Part shown: positions 47,201-57,336 of the stretch, in pieces
Position numbering within the stretch: the first letter of the stretch is position 1
Layout of the letters: every line of letters starts with the position of its first letter
Assembly (NCBI RefSeq): GCF_040448675.1
Contig: NZ_CP159289.1
Span: 5,377,001-5,441,000, forward strand
Source of the DNA: Dyadobacter sp. 676
Lineage (GTDB): Bacteria > Bacteroidota > Bacteroidia > Cytophagales > Spirosomataceae
Direction of reading: 5' to 3'
DNA length: 64,000 bases
The notes under the pieces: generated by a model
What the model saw: the letters and a program-made list of their open reading frames with translations, nothing else
Told to the model about the DNA's origin: nothing
Databases searched by the model: none
Program-made: the position numbers and the translations under genes

Positions 47201-47378
47201 CATTTCCCAGGAGCTGGTCATGTGGTTTGAAAGCGAGGATCGCAGCGAAAAAGAGGAGCCGCCCACGGGGATTGGCCTTGTGATGGTCAAAGAGCTCGCG
47301 CCGAGCGTAGTCAAAAGTATCCGGATCGAGCGCCTGAGCCCCGGGACACGCCTCACGCTGACTTTTCATAACCACTAA
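44262..47378 (+). CDS. Reg_prop two-component sensor histidine kinase
   Basis: 1038 residues from a GTG start, chosen because it gives a good signal peptide (TLRVLSLLTLTTIILSRALA then QQ). The periplasmic propeller begins ENGLPQNSV-like GNGLPQNSVYSIVRDELGFM then WLSTERGLVRYDG and continues with repeats (IWIGTLTAGIFQ, LWIGTVDGLLRVE, WVTTYKSGLFLL). A Y_Y_Y domain and a membrane helix (FYSLASILLIAVAAELI) follow. The kinase part has H-box ASIAHDVRSPLGAV, N-box HNLIDNANKFTDNG and G-boxes EDNGRGIS and GIGLVMVKEL. It closely parallels the kinase at 29937, so the two are paralogues. The likely partners are the LuxR regulators at 54917 and 55645, beyond the giant T9SS gene. Confidence 0.92.
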   Translation: MANLTLRVLSLLTLTTIILSRALAQQRDESHLSRFHSEHFTVGNGLPQNSVYSIVRDELGFMWLSTERGLVRYDGKEFTVFDNFGNTYTSGSIRNIGIDPRPTARGLYAINNEHRFIRIYQGSAVADTSLVKDLTGLPFTYPSQYKGHLLERLPKLDDIPGLTPYVAPIGQGRYFVYDQKTLRYYDNNQLKGHLAFPNKHPWGFFRLDNSLYHWGSGRLTRFTASSERLKYEPAVFKGALAGNPSLKDPGAFEIFWNNASNQTFIRLNQSLYYITVGENGNLDSKLILEGFNFSKDIIRAVYYDQKAERIFLGSHINGLLVLTRKKFATHAVPFPDTDQVYYGQARLGNRSILSSQGIVYEIDSVGQRVVARQIPLVTKSVTWDKTSIVVDANGDIWCKKQKRLMLISAGGSKMKASWNLPSEITQLYYGPDATIWIGTLTAGIFQIKTPLKAGNTPTQFIGPLPEVSWIQQAAGFLWIGTVDGLLRVEKATGKVIRIKGLNDIYVRSLHISTDGSEVWVTTYKSGLFLLKDLKLTRFPLDRERYLANTHCIVEDRNGFFWIPTNHGLFQVLKNDLLSYARHGSRLYYHLYSREDGFNSDEFNGRCEPCAVRLGSGHVSLPSMDGLVWYKPETIAAEVPDRPIVINSIQVDRHIQQAGQAVSFSQNQKELRIELLTPFFGNQNNLQFSYALRKKGSFPAEADWLPIEVVSGNKALITILTLGKGNYTLFVRKMNGFGQQGFSYKTIDISVPPFWYQTWWFYSLASILLIAVAAELIRNRVNRVRRVNLALEKQVNVRTAQLRTTLRDLQKSQDSIISQMRLQSRLMASIAHDVRSPLGAVIAVAAEQQKMIDKGQHKMAFSVSKDIEESIKQVKASLEEMLAYAKFRIYDHEPQTEIVNLNQLIDETMLLYGNNSRIHPNTFVNQVPSDTLVTTNVPLLKIIVHNLIDNANKFTDNGVIKAYVLSQPDSLRLYIEDNGRGISQELVMWFESEDRSEKEEPPTGIGLVMVKELAPSVVKSIRIERLSPGTRLTLTFHNH

Positions 47379-48059
47379 CCGGGAGTTGCTTTTGCTGGCC
47401 GGGACCATATTCGCCTCATCATTGGTAAACGCCGCGTTGAACGGCGGGGCGAGGGCGTTCGGCAGCATTTCCCAATTATTGGGCGGCACTGCTGCCGACC
47501 GTTCTTGATGGCTGTTTTAATCGTCTCTTTTGCCCTGATGCTTTTCGGGCCGCTGCTGCTGGCCGTGCATTGGTTCAACCAGCGCAAGGCCTTCAATTAT
47601 TTTTATCCAAATAAATTAGACTTGATATGAAAACGCTAAAAACAAAGGCGGCGCATGTCCGCTCCAAAAAGTCGGCCATTGTTTCACCACTTGTGATTGA
47701 ACCTTTACCGCAAGGGGACTACCCGCAACTTGCCCTTGCCAATATTGACCTCAACCGTTGGTGGCAAAGGCAGCATTATGCGCCTGCTTCATGGTTATTT
47801 CTCCCTTGACTCAGGCCGGATTAGCGCTCTCGCTTCCCTGGGCCGTTTATTGGCTGGATTGGCCTCTTCAAAAAGCGGAGGTACATGTTCTGCGCAAACT
47901 GCGGCCTATACGGCGGGCAAACACTGATCTGCATCCGTCAACGTTCCGCCACGTCTTAGGGTAATGAATCTGGGGTCTCTTTCTTTGCTTAATATCATGT
48001 AATCTCGGGTATTCAAGATTATTCAATGACATAGAACTATACTCTTAACTACCACTTTC

Positions 48060-48252
48060 TCAATTTGCAAAAGAGACTTCTTTGAGCATTCGCCGGAGCT
48101 GCCTTGCGTCGCCTATTGCATCATAATGCAGCGTAAAAGATAGTTTGAAATAAATTGTCGTTGGCTTTGGTTCAGGTAATTTCTGAACTACGGCATTGTA
48201 ACTAGGGAAAGCGTACATCAACAATTGCGTTTCTGGCAATGTTATAACGGCT
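48060..48252 (-). pseudogene. Unrecognised C-terminal protein remnant
   Basis: A minus-strand frame open from a stop near 48255 to TGA at 48060 reads VITLPETQLLMYAFPSYNAV, then VQKLPEPKPTTIYFKLSFTL and HYDAIGDARQLRRMLKEV. There is no start codon of note and no known family; the composition looks like a real protein tail. Low confidence. Confidence 0.3.
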
Positions 48253-48684
48253 TAAATCTACTAGGCGCCCAAGACATTAACTACTGTTATTTATCCTTTC
48301 ATATCTACTGGCGGCGATCGTTGTTGCCACTGTAACTAAGTGTGGCACGCGTTCCGACATATGTGGCCTGAAATTAATCTACTCAAGTCCTTTGAAAACT
48401 CAATCCTATAAACTTTTATAGCAAAAAATTGTAGTATTTATTCGATAAATTTTGTCTTGACATCTCTTTATTCTTCATTTCAAATCTCGACAAATGGTCT
48501 GATGGTAGCTTCTTACATTTGCTTCATCGAAATAGTTGTACGACTTCACCGGAAAAATAATCGGCCTTCGGACATCCGGATGAGCTGATATCGCCTACCA
48601 GCTTCCGCAATCAGGATCCACTTGCGGTGGCGTGAATACATGATAGCGTTTGCATTGGTTTGAACAGGTCAAAATAACCTAGAT

Positions 48685-48700
48685 GGGACACTTATGTCCC
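48685..48700. repeat. Short perfect palindrome upstream of giant T9SS gene
   Basis: gggaca-ctta-tgtccc, 6-bp arms with a 4-base loop, 105 bases before the ATG at 48805. It could be an operator half-site pair or a chance hairpin. Confidence 0.3.
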
Positions 48701-48804
48701 AAATCAACGCAGGCAAATTCTTCAAATCATATCTAATTAACGCGTATGAAAAGACAAGAGGGTGATTTCAATGCAGTTACAGTTTTTTACCAACCACAAA
48801 GGAT

Positions 48805-51800
48805 ATGCAAAAATACGTACTTTTTAATCGGATAAGACAGGCCGCTAAATGGAGGGGCGAGGCATTAACAGCCGTTCAAGCTGTGGGTGTTCTTCGGGCA
48901 TTTTACGCCAGTTTACTTTTTATGCTGCTAACCTTGGCCGGTTTCCGGACGCAGGCACAGGCACAGGATGCAGGCCTGCAGTGGGCAAACGGCATTATAT
49001 CGCCTGCGGCTCAGAATGCCCGTGTTTATGCCGTTTCATCCGATGCTTCGAAAAATGTGTATGCGACGGGACTTTTTACTGGGACCGTAGATTTTGACCC
49101 AAGCGCGGCCACAGCCAATCTTGTTTCGGCTGGCAGCAACGATATTTTCATAACAAAGTATGACCAAAATGGCAAGTTCATTTGGGCAAAGCGCGTCGGT
49201 GGTACCGGCGATGATAGGGGCTATGGCATTATTGCTGATGACGCGGGTAATACCTATATCAGCGGCTTGTTTATCGGAACAGTAGACTTCAACCCGAACG
49301 CAGGTGTAAACAACCTGGTTTCGAGTGCAGGTAGTCTTGACCCGTATGTCTTGAAACTGGACCCTAACGGCAATTATTTATGGGCGCAGCGGATGGGGGG
49401 GGGGGCCTTCCTCCGAATACAGCTTCAATCTTGCAATCGCTCCCGACGGCAATCTTCTGGTATCAGGCTATATTGGAGCTGGGGTATCCACTTTTGGAGC
49501 CACATCATTGACTTCTGCCGGAGGAAATGATGGCTTTCTGGCCAAACTAAGCAGTGCAGGTGCGTTTCAATGGGCAAAAAGGATTGGAGGGCCAGGCAAT
49601 GACGTTCTTTGGGGGTTGGATACTGATGCCGCCGGCAACATTTATGTTGGCGGGGGAATTGAAGGCAATACAACCGGTATCGCGTCCCTTAGCGGAACTA
49701 GTGGGTATATTCTGAAGCTAGACGCCAGTGGAAACCTTATCTGGTCCAATCAAACCACAGATGTTGTAGTGCTACGGGATGTAAAAGTAGATGGTAGTGG
49801 AACCGTTTACGGAGGTGCCTGGTCAGCAGGCAATACAGGTACAAGTCTGGTTGCGTTAGATAACAGCGGGAACAGACTTTGGGCCAAGGATTGGGGGAGC
49901 AATATCGGCTATATCAGCATAAGCCCCGACAATAGTGTGTACATCACCGGATATTATTCCGGATCTGAAACGTTTGGCTCTACAACACTAACTTCTGCTG
50001 GCGGTCTGGATGTATTTGTCGCCAAGACGAGTACTTCTGGCAATATCGAATGGGCAAAAAGCGTCGGCGGTCCCGGTGATGATAACCCAGTCTGGATTTC
50101 ATCTAACCAGAATGGCGAGGTTCTCGTCGGAGGGTGGTTTGATCAGATCGCCGATTTCGATCCTAACGAATGTGTGTATAACCTTTCGTCGACCGCTTCG
50201 ACACTAAATAGCGGTTACGTCCTCAAACTCACGGAAAGACCCTTTCCGGACGGTGTAACCCTTTCCGCCAGCACGCTTTCGCCGATGACGCAGCAAGCCT
50301 GTATCCTGGGTATCCCGCAGGTTATTCAAGGCAATGCAGTGGGCATAACAGCGCCATCAGGCTATTCGACCAGCATTTCCTATCAATGGCAGAAGGCCAC
50401 CAGCCCGACCGGCCTGTGGACCAACATGGAAGGGGAAGTATTCAAGGACTTGCAGCCGCTGGCATCCAGCGAAACGCTGTATTATCGACGGATAGTGCTG
50501 GGCAAAAGCTACTTCTGCCGATTCGATACGCTGGGAGTTTCGGAGGTGGCTTCTGTGACGATCGGCTCTAACGCCGCGCCTCTAGCCAATGCCAACGGCC
50601 CGCAGTGGTACGTTTGCGGCACGGGTAACAATACCGTGACATTAAACGGTTCGGCTACCAGTGGCACCGGCCCTTACGGCTATCAATGGTATCAAGGAAG
50701 CTCGAACGGTGGTACGCTCGTGGGCTCGGCAGCGAATTTCACAACGCCGGCCGTAACCCAGGCGACTACCTACACGTTGAAAGTGACCGATGCTTCGGGC
50801 TGTATCGATACGGATCAGGTGACGATCGTGCCGGCCGTCGCCAATGCAGGCCCCGACCAGTCGTTTTGCCAGGGCAGCGGCGGAGTGCAGATCGGCTCGG
50901 CACCGGTAGCAAGCCAGTCTGTGGTTTACGCCTGGACGCGCGTCTCAGGCAGCCCTGTCACAACGCTGAGCTGCACCAACTGCGCCCAGCCGATCGCCAA
51001 CCCGACAGCAGCGACGGTTTACCGGCTCACGGTGACTGTTACGAAAAAGGACGGCACTACTTGCTCCACTACGGATGATATTACCGTTACTCCTGTAACC
51101 GCACCAGGCGGGGTAAACGCATTTGCTGGCCCCGACCGTACGATCTGTATCAACTCATCGGTACAGCTCGGTAGCGCTATTGATGCAACTTATGCCTATA
51201 ACTGGACGCCGGGCCAGTTCTTGAATGCTACCGATGTGGCACGCCCGACATTTACAGCCGGCTCGTCCGGCCTTCCGACCTGCTCGGTCAACTACACCGT
51301 GACGGCCGTTAAAAACGGTTGCAGCTTCGTGGACGAGGTGAAAGTCGCTGTACTGAACTCGACCACTTCGGATACGGATGATACGGAATGCGGCCCGCGT
51401 TGGGTGACGCACGAAGGTTTTCCCAACTGCCCCGAGGCCGTTTACACATGGACAGTAGTGAGCGGAAATGGCACGGTGCTGAGCACCCGCAACGGTGGTG
51501 CGGACGCTTACCTGAAAAGTAATACGGGTACCACTGTGTTCCGCCGGACTGTTACGCTCAACGGCGTTTCCTGCTTCTCGGAGGTGAATATTATCCCGTG
51601 CGGGGGCAATTGCGACGTGGAAATCGAAACCATTTCCGCACAAGGATGTCCCAAATCGTTCCCGGGCGAAGAATTGCGCCTGGCCCCGAAATATATCAAT
51701 ACCACCGACTGGAATTACAGGTGGAGCCCAGCTAACCTGGTCGACAATGCGACTGCCCGTGAAGTGAAAGTACTGGCCAGCAACCCGGCAACGATCACGC

Positions 51801-54800
51801 TGACCATTACCAATAAGTATGATCCTTCAATTACCTGCTCGGAATCCATTGACATTAATCCGGCGGGTGCGGCTAAGCCAAACATTAATCTGGCCGATAA
51901 ATTCGCTTGTTACAACAGTGCGACGCCTATCGGCACCAATCTGGCGGGATATGCCTATAAATGGAGCCCGTCGGTAGGACTTGACAATGACTCGATCCCT
52001 AACCCGATGGCAACCCTGACGGCAGACCAGCAGTACGTCGTGGAAATTGAGGACCTTGTATACGGCTGTAAAACAATCGATACAGTCAACGTGAAAGTAG
52101 CACGCGTGGTAGTCGACGCTGGCGTTGATCGTACCATCTGTAACGGCGCGACCGTCACCCTTGGAACGCCCGCTCCAACCGGTACCAACTGGACCTACGC
52201 ATGGCAACCGACATCGGCTGCCTGGACCAACGGGACCAATGCCACTATGCCGCAGCCACAGGTGGAATTCTCGGCCACAGGCGGGCAGACCTTCATTCTG
52301 ACCGTAACCGACCCTGAATCAGGCTGTGCGGCGACTGACAGCGTGACGCTCAGAAACGAGCTGATCCCGGGCGAATATGCCAGCAAGGCGGACACCATTT
52401 GTCAAGGGGAAAGTATCCAGCTTGGCCGTGCACCGGAGCCGGGTGTAACTTATCAATGGAGCGGGGCAGGCCTGAGCTGCACGGATTGTGCCAACCCGAT
52501 CGCCACACCGACCGCAACAACCACATACAGCCTGCAAATCAGTTATCCTGGCTGTACTTCGCCGATGGTCGACGAAGTTACCATTACCGTCAATCCGGTA
52601 CCGGCTGTAACGCTCAACGATGCTACGGCATGTTCGGCAGCGGGCGTAGCCATCGGTTTTGGGGCCAACGGGAACCCGGCAGCGCCGGCGGGCGCGACCT
52701 TCCTTTGGTCACCATCGACCGGCCTGAGCAGCGCCACAGTCGCTAACCCGACTGCGACTGTGACTCAACGCACAACCTATTCGGTAACCGTGACATTGCC
52801 AAGCGGTTGTACTTTCACCGACGAAATCGAGGTTACTCCGAATGCGGGTGCAGGCAGCGATGTGACTATCTGCCCGGGCGAATCGACCCAGATCGGAACG
52901 CCGGCTATCGAAGGTGCGACTTATGCCTGGACCGGCGCCGGCATCGTAGGTGCAGCTAACGTGGCCCAGCCGACCATCCGTCCGACCGTCACCACGACCT
53001 ATACCGTCACCGTAACAACGGCAAGCTGCACCAGCACCGATCAGGTAGTAGTGACCGTGAACACACCCGCCGCGTTCAATATTACCGGTAATACTACCAT
53101 TTGTGCGGGCGGAACCACTACATTGAGCCTGGTAGGCAGTCCGGCGGCCGGAACGAGCTGGCAATGGAGCCCAACTGCCGGGGTATCTTCACCGAATGCG
53201 ACTTCCACCACCATCGCTCCGACGGCAACTACCACCTACCGTTTGACGCAGACCAACCTGGCTTCGGGTTGCAGCAACTTCAAAGAGGTAGTGGTTGTAG
53301 TGAACCCGAATACAATCGCGGCCAATGCAACTCCGCTTGCGGTTTGTAGCAATGCCAGCGTGGCAATGAGCCTCAATGTAACCTCGACCGGCAACTACCA
53401 GTACGTATGGACCCCGTCTACCGGTCTTTCGAATGCATTCATCGCCAACCCGACCGTGAGCACCGGTACAGCACGTACCTACACGGTAACCATTACCGAC
53501 ACCGATTCGAAATGCCAGCTGGTACAGTCGGTCCCGGTTAGCATTAAACCAGCCGCCGAGTGTCTAGCACCCGTATCGCTGCGTGGTAATGTGTTCCACG
53601 ATGCGAATGGACTTACCGATGTAACGGTAAACACCACATCGCCAGTCGCGATCCCAACCGGGCTGCACGTTTCGTTGATCGGCAGCGACGGTACATTGCT
53701 TTCGACTGTGGAGGTAGGCGCGAACGGCACATTTGATTTCGGTCTCGTGAATGCGGATACTTACAGCATCGTCCTGCACCAGACCGCAGGCGGTTCCATC
53801 ACGCCTTCGCTTCCAAGCGGCTGGCTGAACATGGGCGAAAACCTAGGCGCGGGAGCGGGCAGCGATGATGCCGTTAATGGTGTTTTGACCAACGTGCAGG
53901 TTGTCAACGTGGATGTTACCAATGCCAACTTCGGTATCGAAGTGGCGCCTTCGGCCGATCCCTACCACCGGATCATCGACCAGCCTTCTGTAGGCGACAT
54001 CGTCAACCTGAGCGGCAGTTTGCCCGAGCTGACCGGTAGTGATCCGGAAGACCAACCTACCTCAGGCAGCTTGTCGGGTAAGTCGGTGGTGATTACCACG
54101 CTGCCGACTAATACCACCCTGCTTTACAACGGCCAGCCGGTGATGGCAGGTGTGGAAATCCGCAGTTTCGATCCGCTGAAATTACAGGTGCAGTTTACCC
54201 AAGAGACGATCGGCGATATCAACACCTCGTTCGAATATGCCTGGGTGGATGCAGCAGGTGTTCAAGGCAGTCCAGCGATTTACAGCCTGGAATGGGAAAA
54301 GCCACTGCCAGTTACGCTGGTGAGCTTTCAGGCGCACATCCAGGAAGGCAAAACCATATTGAACTGGGCAACCACCGAGGAAACCAACTCCGACCGCTTT
54401 GAGATCGAGCATAGCACCAGTGGCAAAGCTTGGACAAAAGTGGGCACCGTATTGGCTAAAGGCGAAAGCAAAGGCAGGGTGAGCTACGACTTCGAGCACA
54501 AACAGCCGGTGAATGGTGAAAACCTGTACCGTCTGAAAATGATCGACGCCGACGAAACCTTTGCTTACAGCGCTATCCGAAGCGTTCGCCTGGACGTGCA
54601 TTCCGAGCTCACCGCTTACCCGAACCCGGTAAGCGATAGGCTGATGATCCGCAATTATCAGCAGATCAAACAAGTTGTTTTACATAACGCTGCCGGTGTA
54701 AAGATCTACCAGAGCCAGAAGCTGACCTCGGAAGGGATCGATGTTTCGAAGCTGCAACAAGGTACTTACACCATTACCATGACCCTGTTCGACGGCACTA

Positions 54801-54832
54801 TCAGCACACACAAAGTGGCCGTGATCAGGTAA
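48805..54832 (+). CDS. Giant T9SS-secreted repeat protein, frame interrupted at a G11 tract
   Basis: About 2008 residues when joined. The signal peptide region is LLFMLLTLAGFRTQAQAQ. Residues ~50-480 are SBBP/propeller-type repeats (KFIWAKRVGGTGDDRGYGI, YLWAQRMGGG, FQWAKRIGGPGND). Then come some fourteen Ig/PKD-like units with recurring YxWxP...ATPTATTTY motifs and paired cysteines, a CarboxypepD/SdrD-like region (LRGNVFHDANGLTD), the LVSFQAHIQEGKTILNWATT module, and a sorting domain beginning LTAYPNPVSDRLMIRN. The first frame runs to 49530; the second resumes SEYSFNLAIAPDGNLL. The switch is at eleven Gs (49395-49405); ten Gs would read MGGGPSSEYSF in frame. It is probably a cell-surface adhesin or matrix protein, and possibly phase-variable. 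Confidence 0.88.
49395..49405 (+). repeat. Homopolymeric G11 tract inside coding sequence
   Basis: Eleven consecutive G residues about 590 bases into the giant T9SS gene. The tract puts the upstream and downstream parts out of frame; G10 or G7 restores the full-length protein. Tracts of this length are prone to slipped-strand mispairing and also to sequencing miscalls. Confidence 0.85.
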
Positions 54833-54843
54833 TACCAGATCCG

Positions 54844-54875
54844 AATCCGGGCAGTAAGTTACTGCCCGGATTTTT
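54844..54875 (+). terminator. Rho-independent terminator of the giant T9SS gene
   Basis: aatccgggcagta / tactgcccggatt form a perfect 13-bp stem with a 3-base loop, followed by a T run, 12 bases after the stop at 54832. Confidence 0.92.
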
Positions 54876-54916
54876 ACCACTTATAAATAACCCTACTCAC
54901 GCCCCATTGTATTGAA

Positions 54917-55543
54917 ATGAATATTCTGATCATTTCCGACAACCCTGTTTTTTCTTTGGGACTACGGTCAACGATAGCGGCAAGGTTTCCACTGACAATT
55001 TTTTTCGAGGTAAATTCCCTTCAACTAGCTGATCATATAATTCGCCAGCAGGATTTTGAAATAATGATCCTGGATGCGGTATCCACCCAGGATAGTAAGA
55101 CCGTCTATTTGATCAAGCGCATCAGAGAGCATTTCCCTGACTTGGGTATCCTGGTAGATTTGGGAGACGAATCGCTGGACGTCCACTTTTACATTCGCCT
55201 TGGTGCAAACGCATTCGTATCCAGCAAAGCTTCTGCGGTGGAACTGCAAAGTGCGGTGATCGCCTTGGCATCCAACCCGCAAAGCAAGTATGTTAGCAGT
55301 GATATAGAACAACTTTTGCTATCCCAGTTGACCAGTAGTTGTGAAACGATCCGGCTTACTGTCAAAGAAAAATTGATTGCCAGATTATTGGTCTCGTCAA
55401 GGTCAAGAAATGAAATCGCCCAAACAGTCGGTATCAATCCCAACTCGGTGAGCAACTACAAAAGGATTATCTTTGAAAAGCTTAGAGTCGCCTCAATACC
55501 GCAGCTGAAGGCAAAAATGCAAATCGACAGCGAGCGGGTGTAG
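54917..55543 (+). CDS. LuxR-family response regulator
   Basis: 208 residues. The receiver is MNILIISDNPVFSLGLRST with a single acidic residue before the loop, a likely phospho-Asp in EIMILDAVSTQDSK, and Lys in FVSSKASA. The HTH (LTVKEKLIARLLVSSRSRNE then IAQTVGINPNSVSNYKRIIF) is slightly divergent from the neighbours. It follows the giant T9SS gene terminator and precedes a second regulator, so it probably has its own promoter. Confidence 0.88.
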   Translation: MNILIISDNPVFSLGLRSTIAARFPLTIFFEVNSLQLADHIIRQQDFEIMILDAVSTQDSKTVYLIKRIREHFPDLGILVDLGDESLDVHFYIRLGANAFVSSKASAVELQSAVIALASNPQSKYVSSDIEQLLLSQLTSSCETIRLTVKEKLIARLLVSSRSRNEIAQTVGINPNSVSNYKRIIFEKLRVASIPQLKAKMQIDSERV

Positions 55544-55644
55544 CCAGTAATCGCTTGTACTTTACGGTCGTAATTTCCACCAGGCTTGGAACGAGCCGCA
55601 TCATTGATTAACTAGCGGGATCCTTTGACCCATTCACAAAGCCA

Positions 55645-56286
55645 ATGAAAGTGTTAATTGTTGACGATCATTTTATGATCCGGAACAGCATGAAATTCAT
55701 GCTGCAAGATTTGTATAGTGAAATTGAATTCATTGAGGAGGATAACTATTATAATGCCGAACGGCATTTTTCGAACCCGGATATTGCGCTGATCATTCTT
55801 GATATCGATATCCCCGGCGGTACGGGTACAAATATGGTTAAACAGATCAGGGCAGCACGTAATGACGTGCGGATCTTGATTTGTTCGGCCTCCGATGAAG
55901 AGCAGATGGCTATACATTATATTGTTGCCGGGGCAGACGGTTACCTAGAAAAATCCGTTGATCCACAAGAAGCTGCAAGGGCGGTAGCGACGGTGCTGAA
56001 CGGTAAGCGGTACGTAAGCGCGGACGTGCAGCGCCAGCTGTTAGAAGTATTTTCCGGAAGGCATGGCGCGACTAATCCGTTGGCGAGCGTTCGGCTTTCA
56101 GTCAGGGAAAAACAGGTAATGCACCTTTTACTGGAAGGAAAGTGGGTAAAGGAAATCGCGGCGATGCTCAACGTACAAGCCAATACAATCAGCACTTTCA
56201 AGTCCCGGATTTTCTCGAAATTCGGTGCAAGCAGTCTGTTTGACCTGGAAAAGAAGGCAAAGGAAAAAGGTCTGTACCATAAATGA
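55645..56286 (+). CDS. LuxR/NarL-family response regulator
   Basis: 213 residues. Receiver KVLIVDDHFMIRNSMKFML, phospho-Asp in LIILDIDIPGGTG, Lys in YLEKSVDP. HTH: LSVREKQVMHLLLEGKWVKE then IAAMLNVQANTISTFKSRIF. It is the closest relative here of the regulator at 29280 by motif. It is convergent with a kinase relic at 56290, as 29280 is convergent with the kinase at 29937. It may have lost its cognate kinase. Confidence 0.92.
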   Translation: MKVLIVDDHFMIRNSMKFMLQDLYSEIEFIEEDNYYNAERHFSNPDIALIILDIDIPGGTGTNMVKQIRAARNDVRILICSASDEEQMAIHYIVAGADGYLEKSVDPQEAARAVATVLNGKRYVSADVQRQLLEVFSGRHGATNPLASVRLSVREKQVMHLLLEGKWVKEIAAMLNVQANTISTFKSRIFSKFGASSLFDLEKKAKEKGLYHK

Positions 56287-56289
56287 GCT

Positions 56290-56560
56290 AATATCATTGT
56301 AGATAGCCAGGTCAAGAAAAAATGCAGTTCCTGGATTTAATAAAATTACTTGAAGGCTGCTCACAGCAAAAGGCGCCAGTTCCTTGACAATCATAGGGCC
56401 AATACCTGTGCCAGCAGCCGGGAGCACACAAGCGTCCGAGGCATTCAGCCATTGCAGTGTCTGAGCAGGGAGACCGAGGCCAGAATCCTCAATAATCAAT
56501 TTGACCGAATCAACAATGTTATGGACAATTATGCCAGCAATTACGTTATTTCCGGTTAGC
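56290..56560 (-). pseudogene. Relic of propeller-type histidine kinase, C-terminal end
   Basis: The minus-strand frame reads NNVIAGIIVHNIVDSVKLII then EDSGLGLPAQTLQWLN, later GTGIGPMIVKELAPF. This is the N-box joined directly to the G1 box: the ~30 residues that normally separate them (compare HNLIDNALKAK...VTDQGPGLP at 29937) are missing. No H-box or sensor part remains. It is positioned tail-to-tail with the regulator at 55645, mirroring the 29280/29937 pair, so a full kinase probably once stood here. Confidence 0.7.
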
Positions 56561-56575
56561 TTTTTTTGGCTCAAT

Positions 56576-56797
56576 ATGCTCTTTCCCAGCCGTGTTGCAC
56601 CATATGTCTGCACCTTTATTCTAATCTATTTCAGTGTTGCCATCATCGGTTCCTTTGTAAACCTCGGAGATGAGAAAATATTCGAGGTATCTGTCGGGCT
56701 ACACAGCAGAGTCGAATTTTATGCGCTTTCTTACCTACCATTTGTCATTTCCTTTTGCATAACTTACCTTCTTGACTTCACGATGCTAGACAAATAA
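56576..56797 (+). CDS. Possible small two-helix membrane protein
   Basis: 73 residues from ATG 56576. Two hydrophobic segments (YVCTFILIYFSVAIIGSFV and FYALSYLPFVISFCITYLL) flank a polar loop with GDEKIFEVSVG. The composition supports a real membrane protein, but no family is recognised. It may be the fragment of a larger gene. The upstream part of the frame (from 56501) overlaps the kinase relic on the other strand. Confidence 0.4.
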   Translation: MLFPSRVAPYVCTFILIYFSVAIIGSFVNLGDEKIFEVSVGLHSRVEFYALSYLPFVISFCITYLLDFTMLDK

Positions 56798-56901
56798 ATT
56801 CGGCTTACGATATATCTGTGTTACAAATTTTAATCAAGCTTGCGACACGGGGATCAACAATTGCAGCGCAGTTTCCCCGGTCTTTTATGATAAGTATCTT
56901 G

Positions 56902-57336
56902 ATGAGAAAAGAAAGAAATTGGAGGATTGGAGGCTTGTTAATATGGGCTACATTGAGTTGCGGTGGGTCAACTTCCAGTGACCAGGATATTAGAACCCTG
57001 GATTTTACTTACAATGACACCTTCTCAACTGCATTTTCGTTGAAACTATACGATAATAGTGATACGGTTTATGTCAAGCAAGACTTTACGAATGGCCCCG
57101 GGTTGCCACCAGGCAGCTATTATGCCATAGTTCATGACGATGGAAAAAGATTATTGATATCACAGGCCGAGTCCGTTCTGTTACTGCATCCGGATAGCGT
57201 TTACAACGAAGGGTTGCAAGACGGCGAAGACGCTACAAGCAGTGATTGTTGCTGTTCACAGTGGACGGGCCCTTTTTCACATCATTCCGATCGGAGCGAG
57301 CGCACAGGATTGAGCAAGGCGGCCCGAATTGCCTGA
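56902..57336 (+). CDS. Putative lipoprotein, 3' end overlapping the permease gene
   Basis: 144 residues from ATG 56902 (the frame opens at 56818). The N-terminus RKERNWRIGGLLIWATLSCG is a lipoprotein-type signal with Cys followed by GGS. A beta-rich stretch follows (LDFTYNDTFSTAFSLKLYDN, VYVKQDFTNGPGLPPGSYYA). The last ~18 residues run antiparallel over the 3' end of the permease gene (stop at 57282), so the natural end may have been lost. No known family. Confidence 0.5.
   Translation: MRKERNWRIGGLLIWATLSCGGSTSSDQDIRTLDFTYNDTFSTAFSLKLYDNSDTVYVKQDFTNGPGLPPGSYYAIVHDDGKRLLISQAESVLLLHPDSVYNEGLQDGEDATSSDCCCSQWTGPFSHHSDRSERTGLSKAARIA

Larger units (their letters stand above)
47379..48804. other. 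1.4-kb degenerate region without an intact gene
   Basis: Several short protein-like stretches occur in different frames: MAVLIVSFALMLFGPLLLAV (membrane-like, ~47507) followed by WFNQRKAFNYFYPNKLDLI; a 60-aa ORF at 47627; and a minus-strand tail at 48060-48252. None is a complete recognisable gene. A short perfect hairpin lies at 48685-48700 (gggaca / tgtccc). The region looks like decayed accessory sequence. It should also contain the promoter of the giant T9SS gene. Confidence 0.5.
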
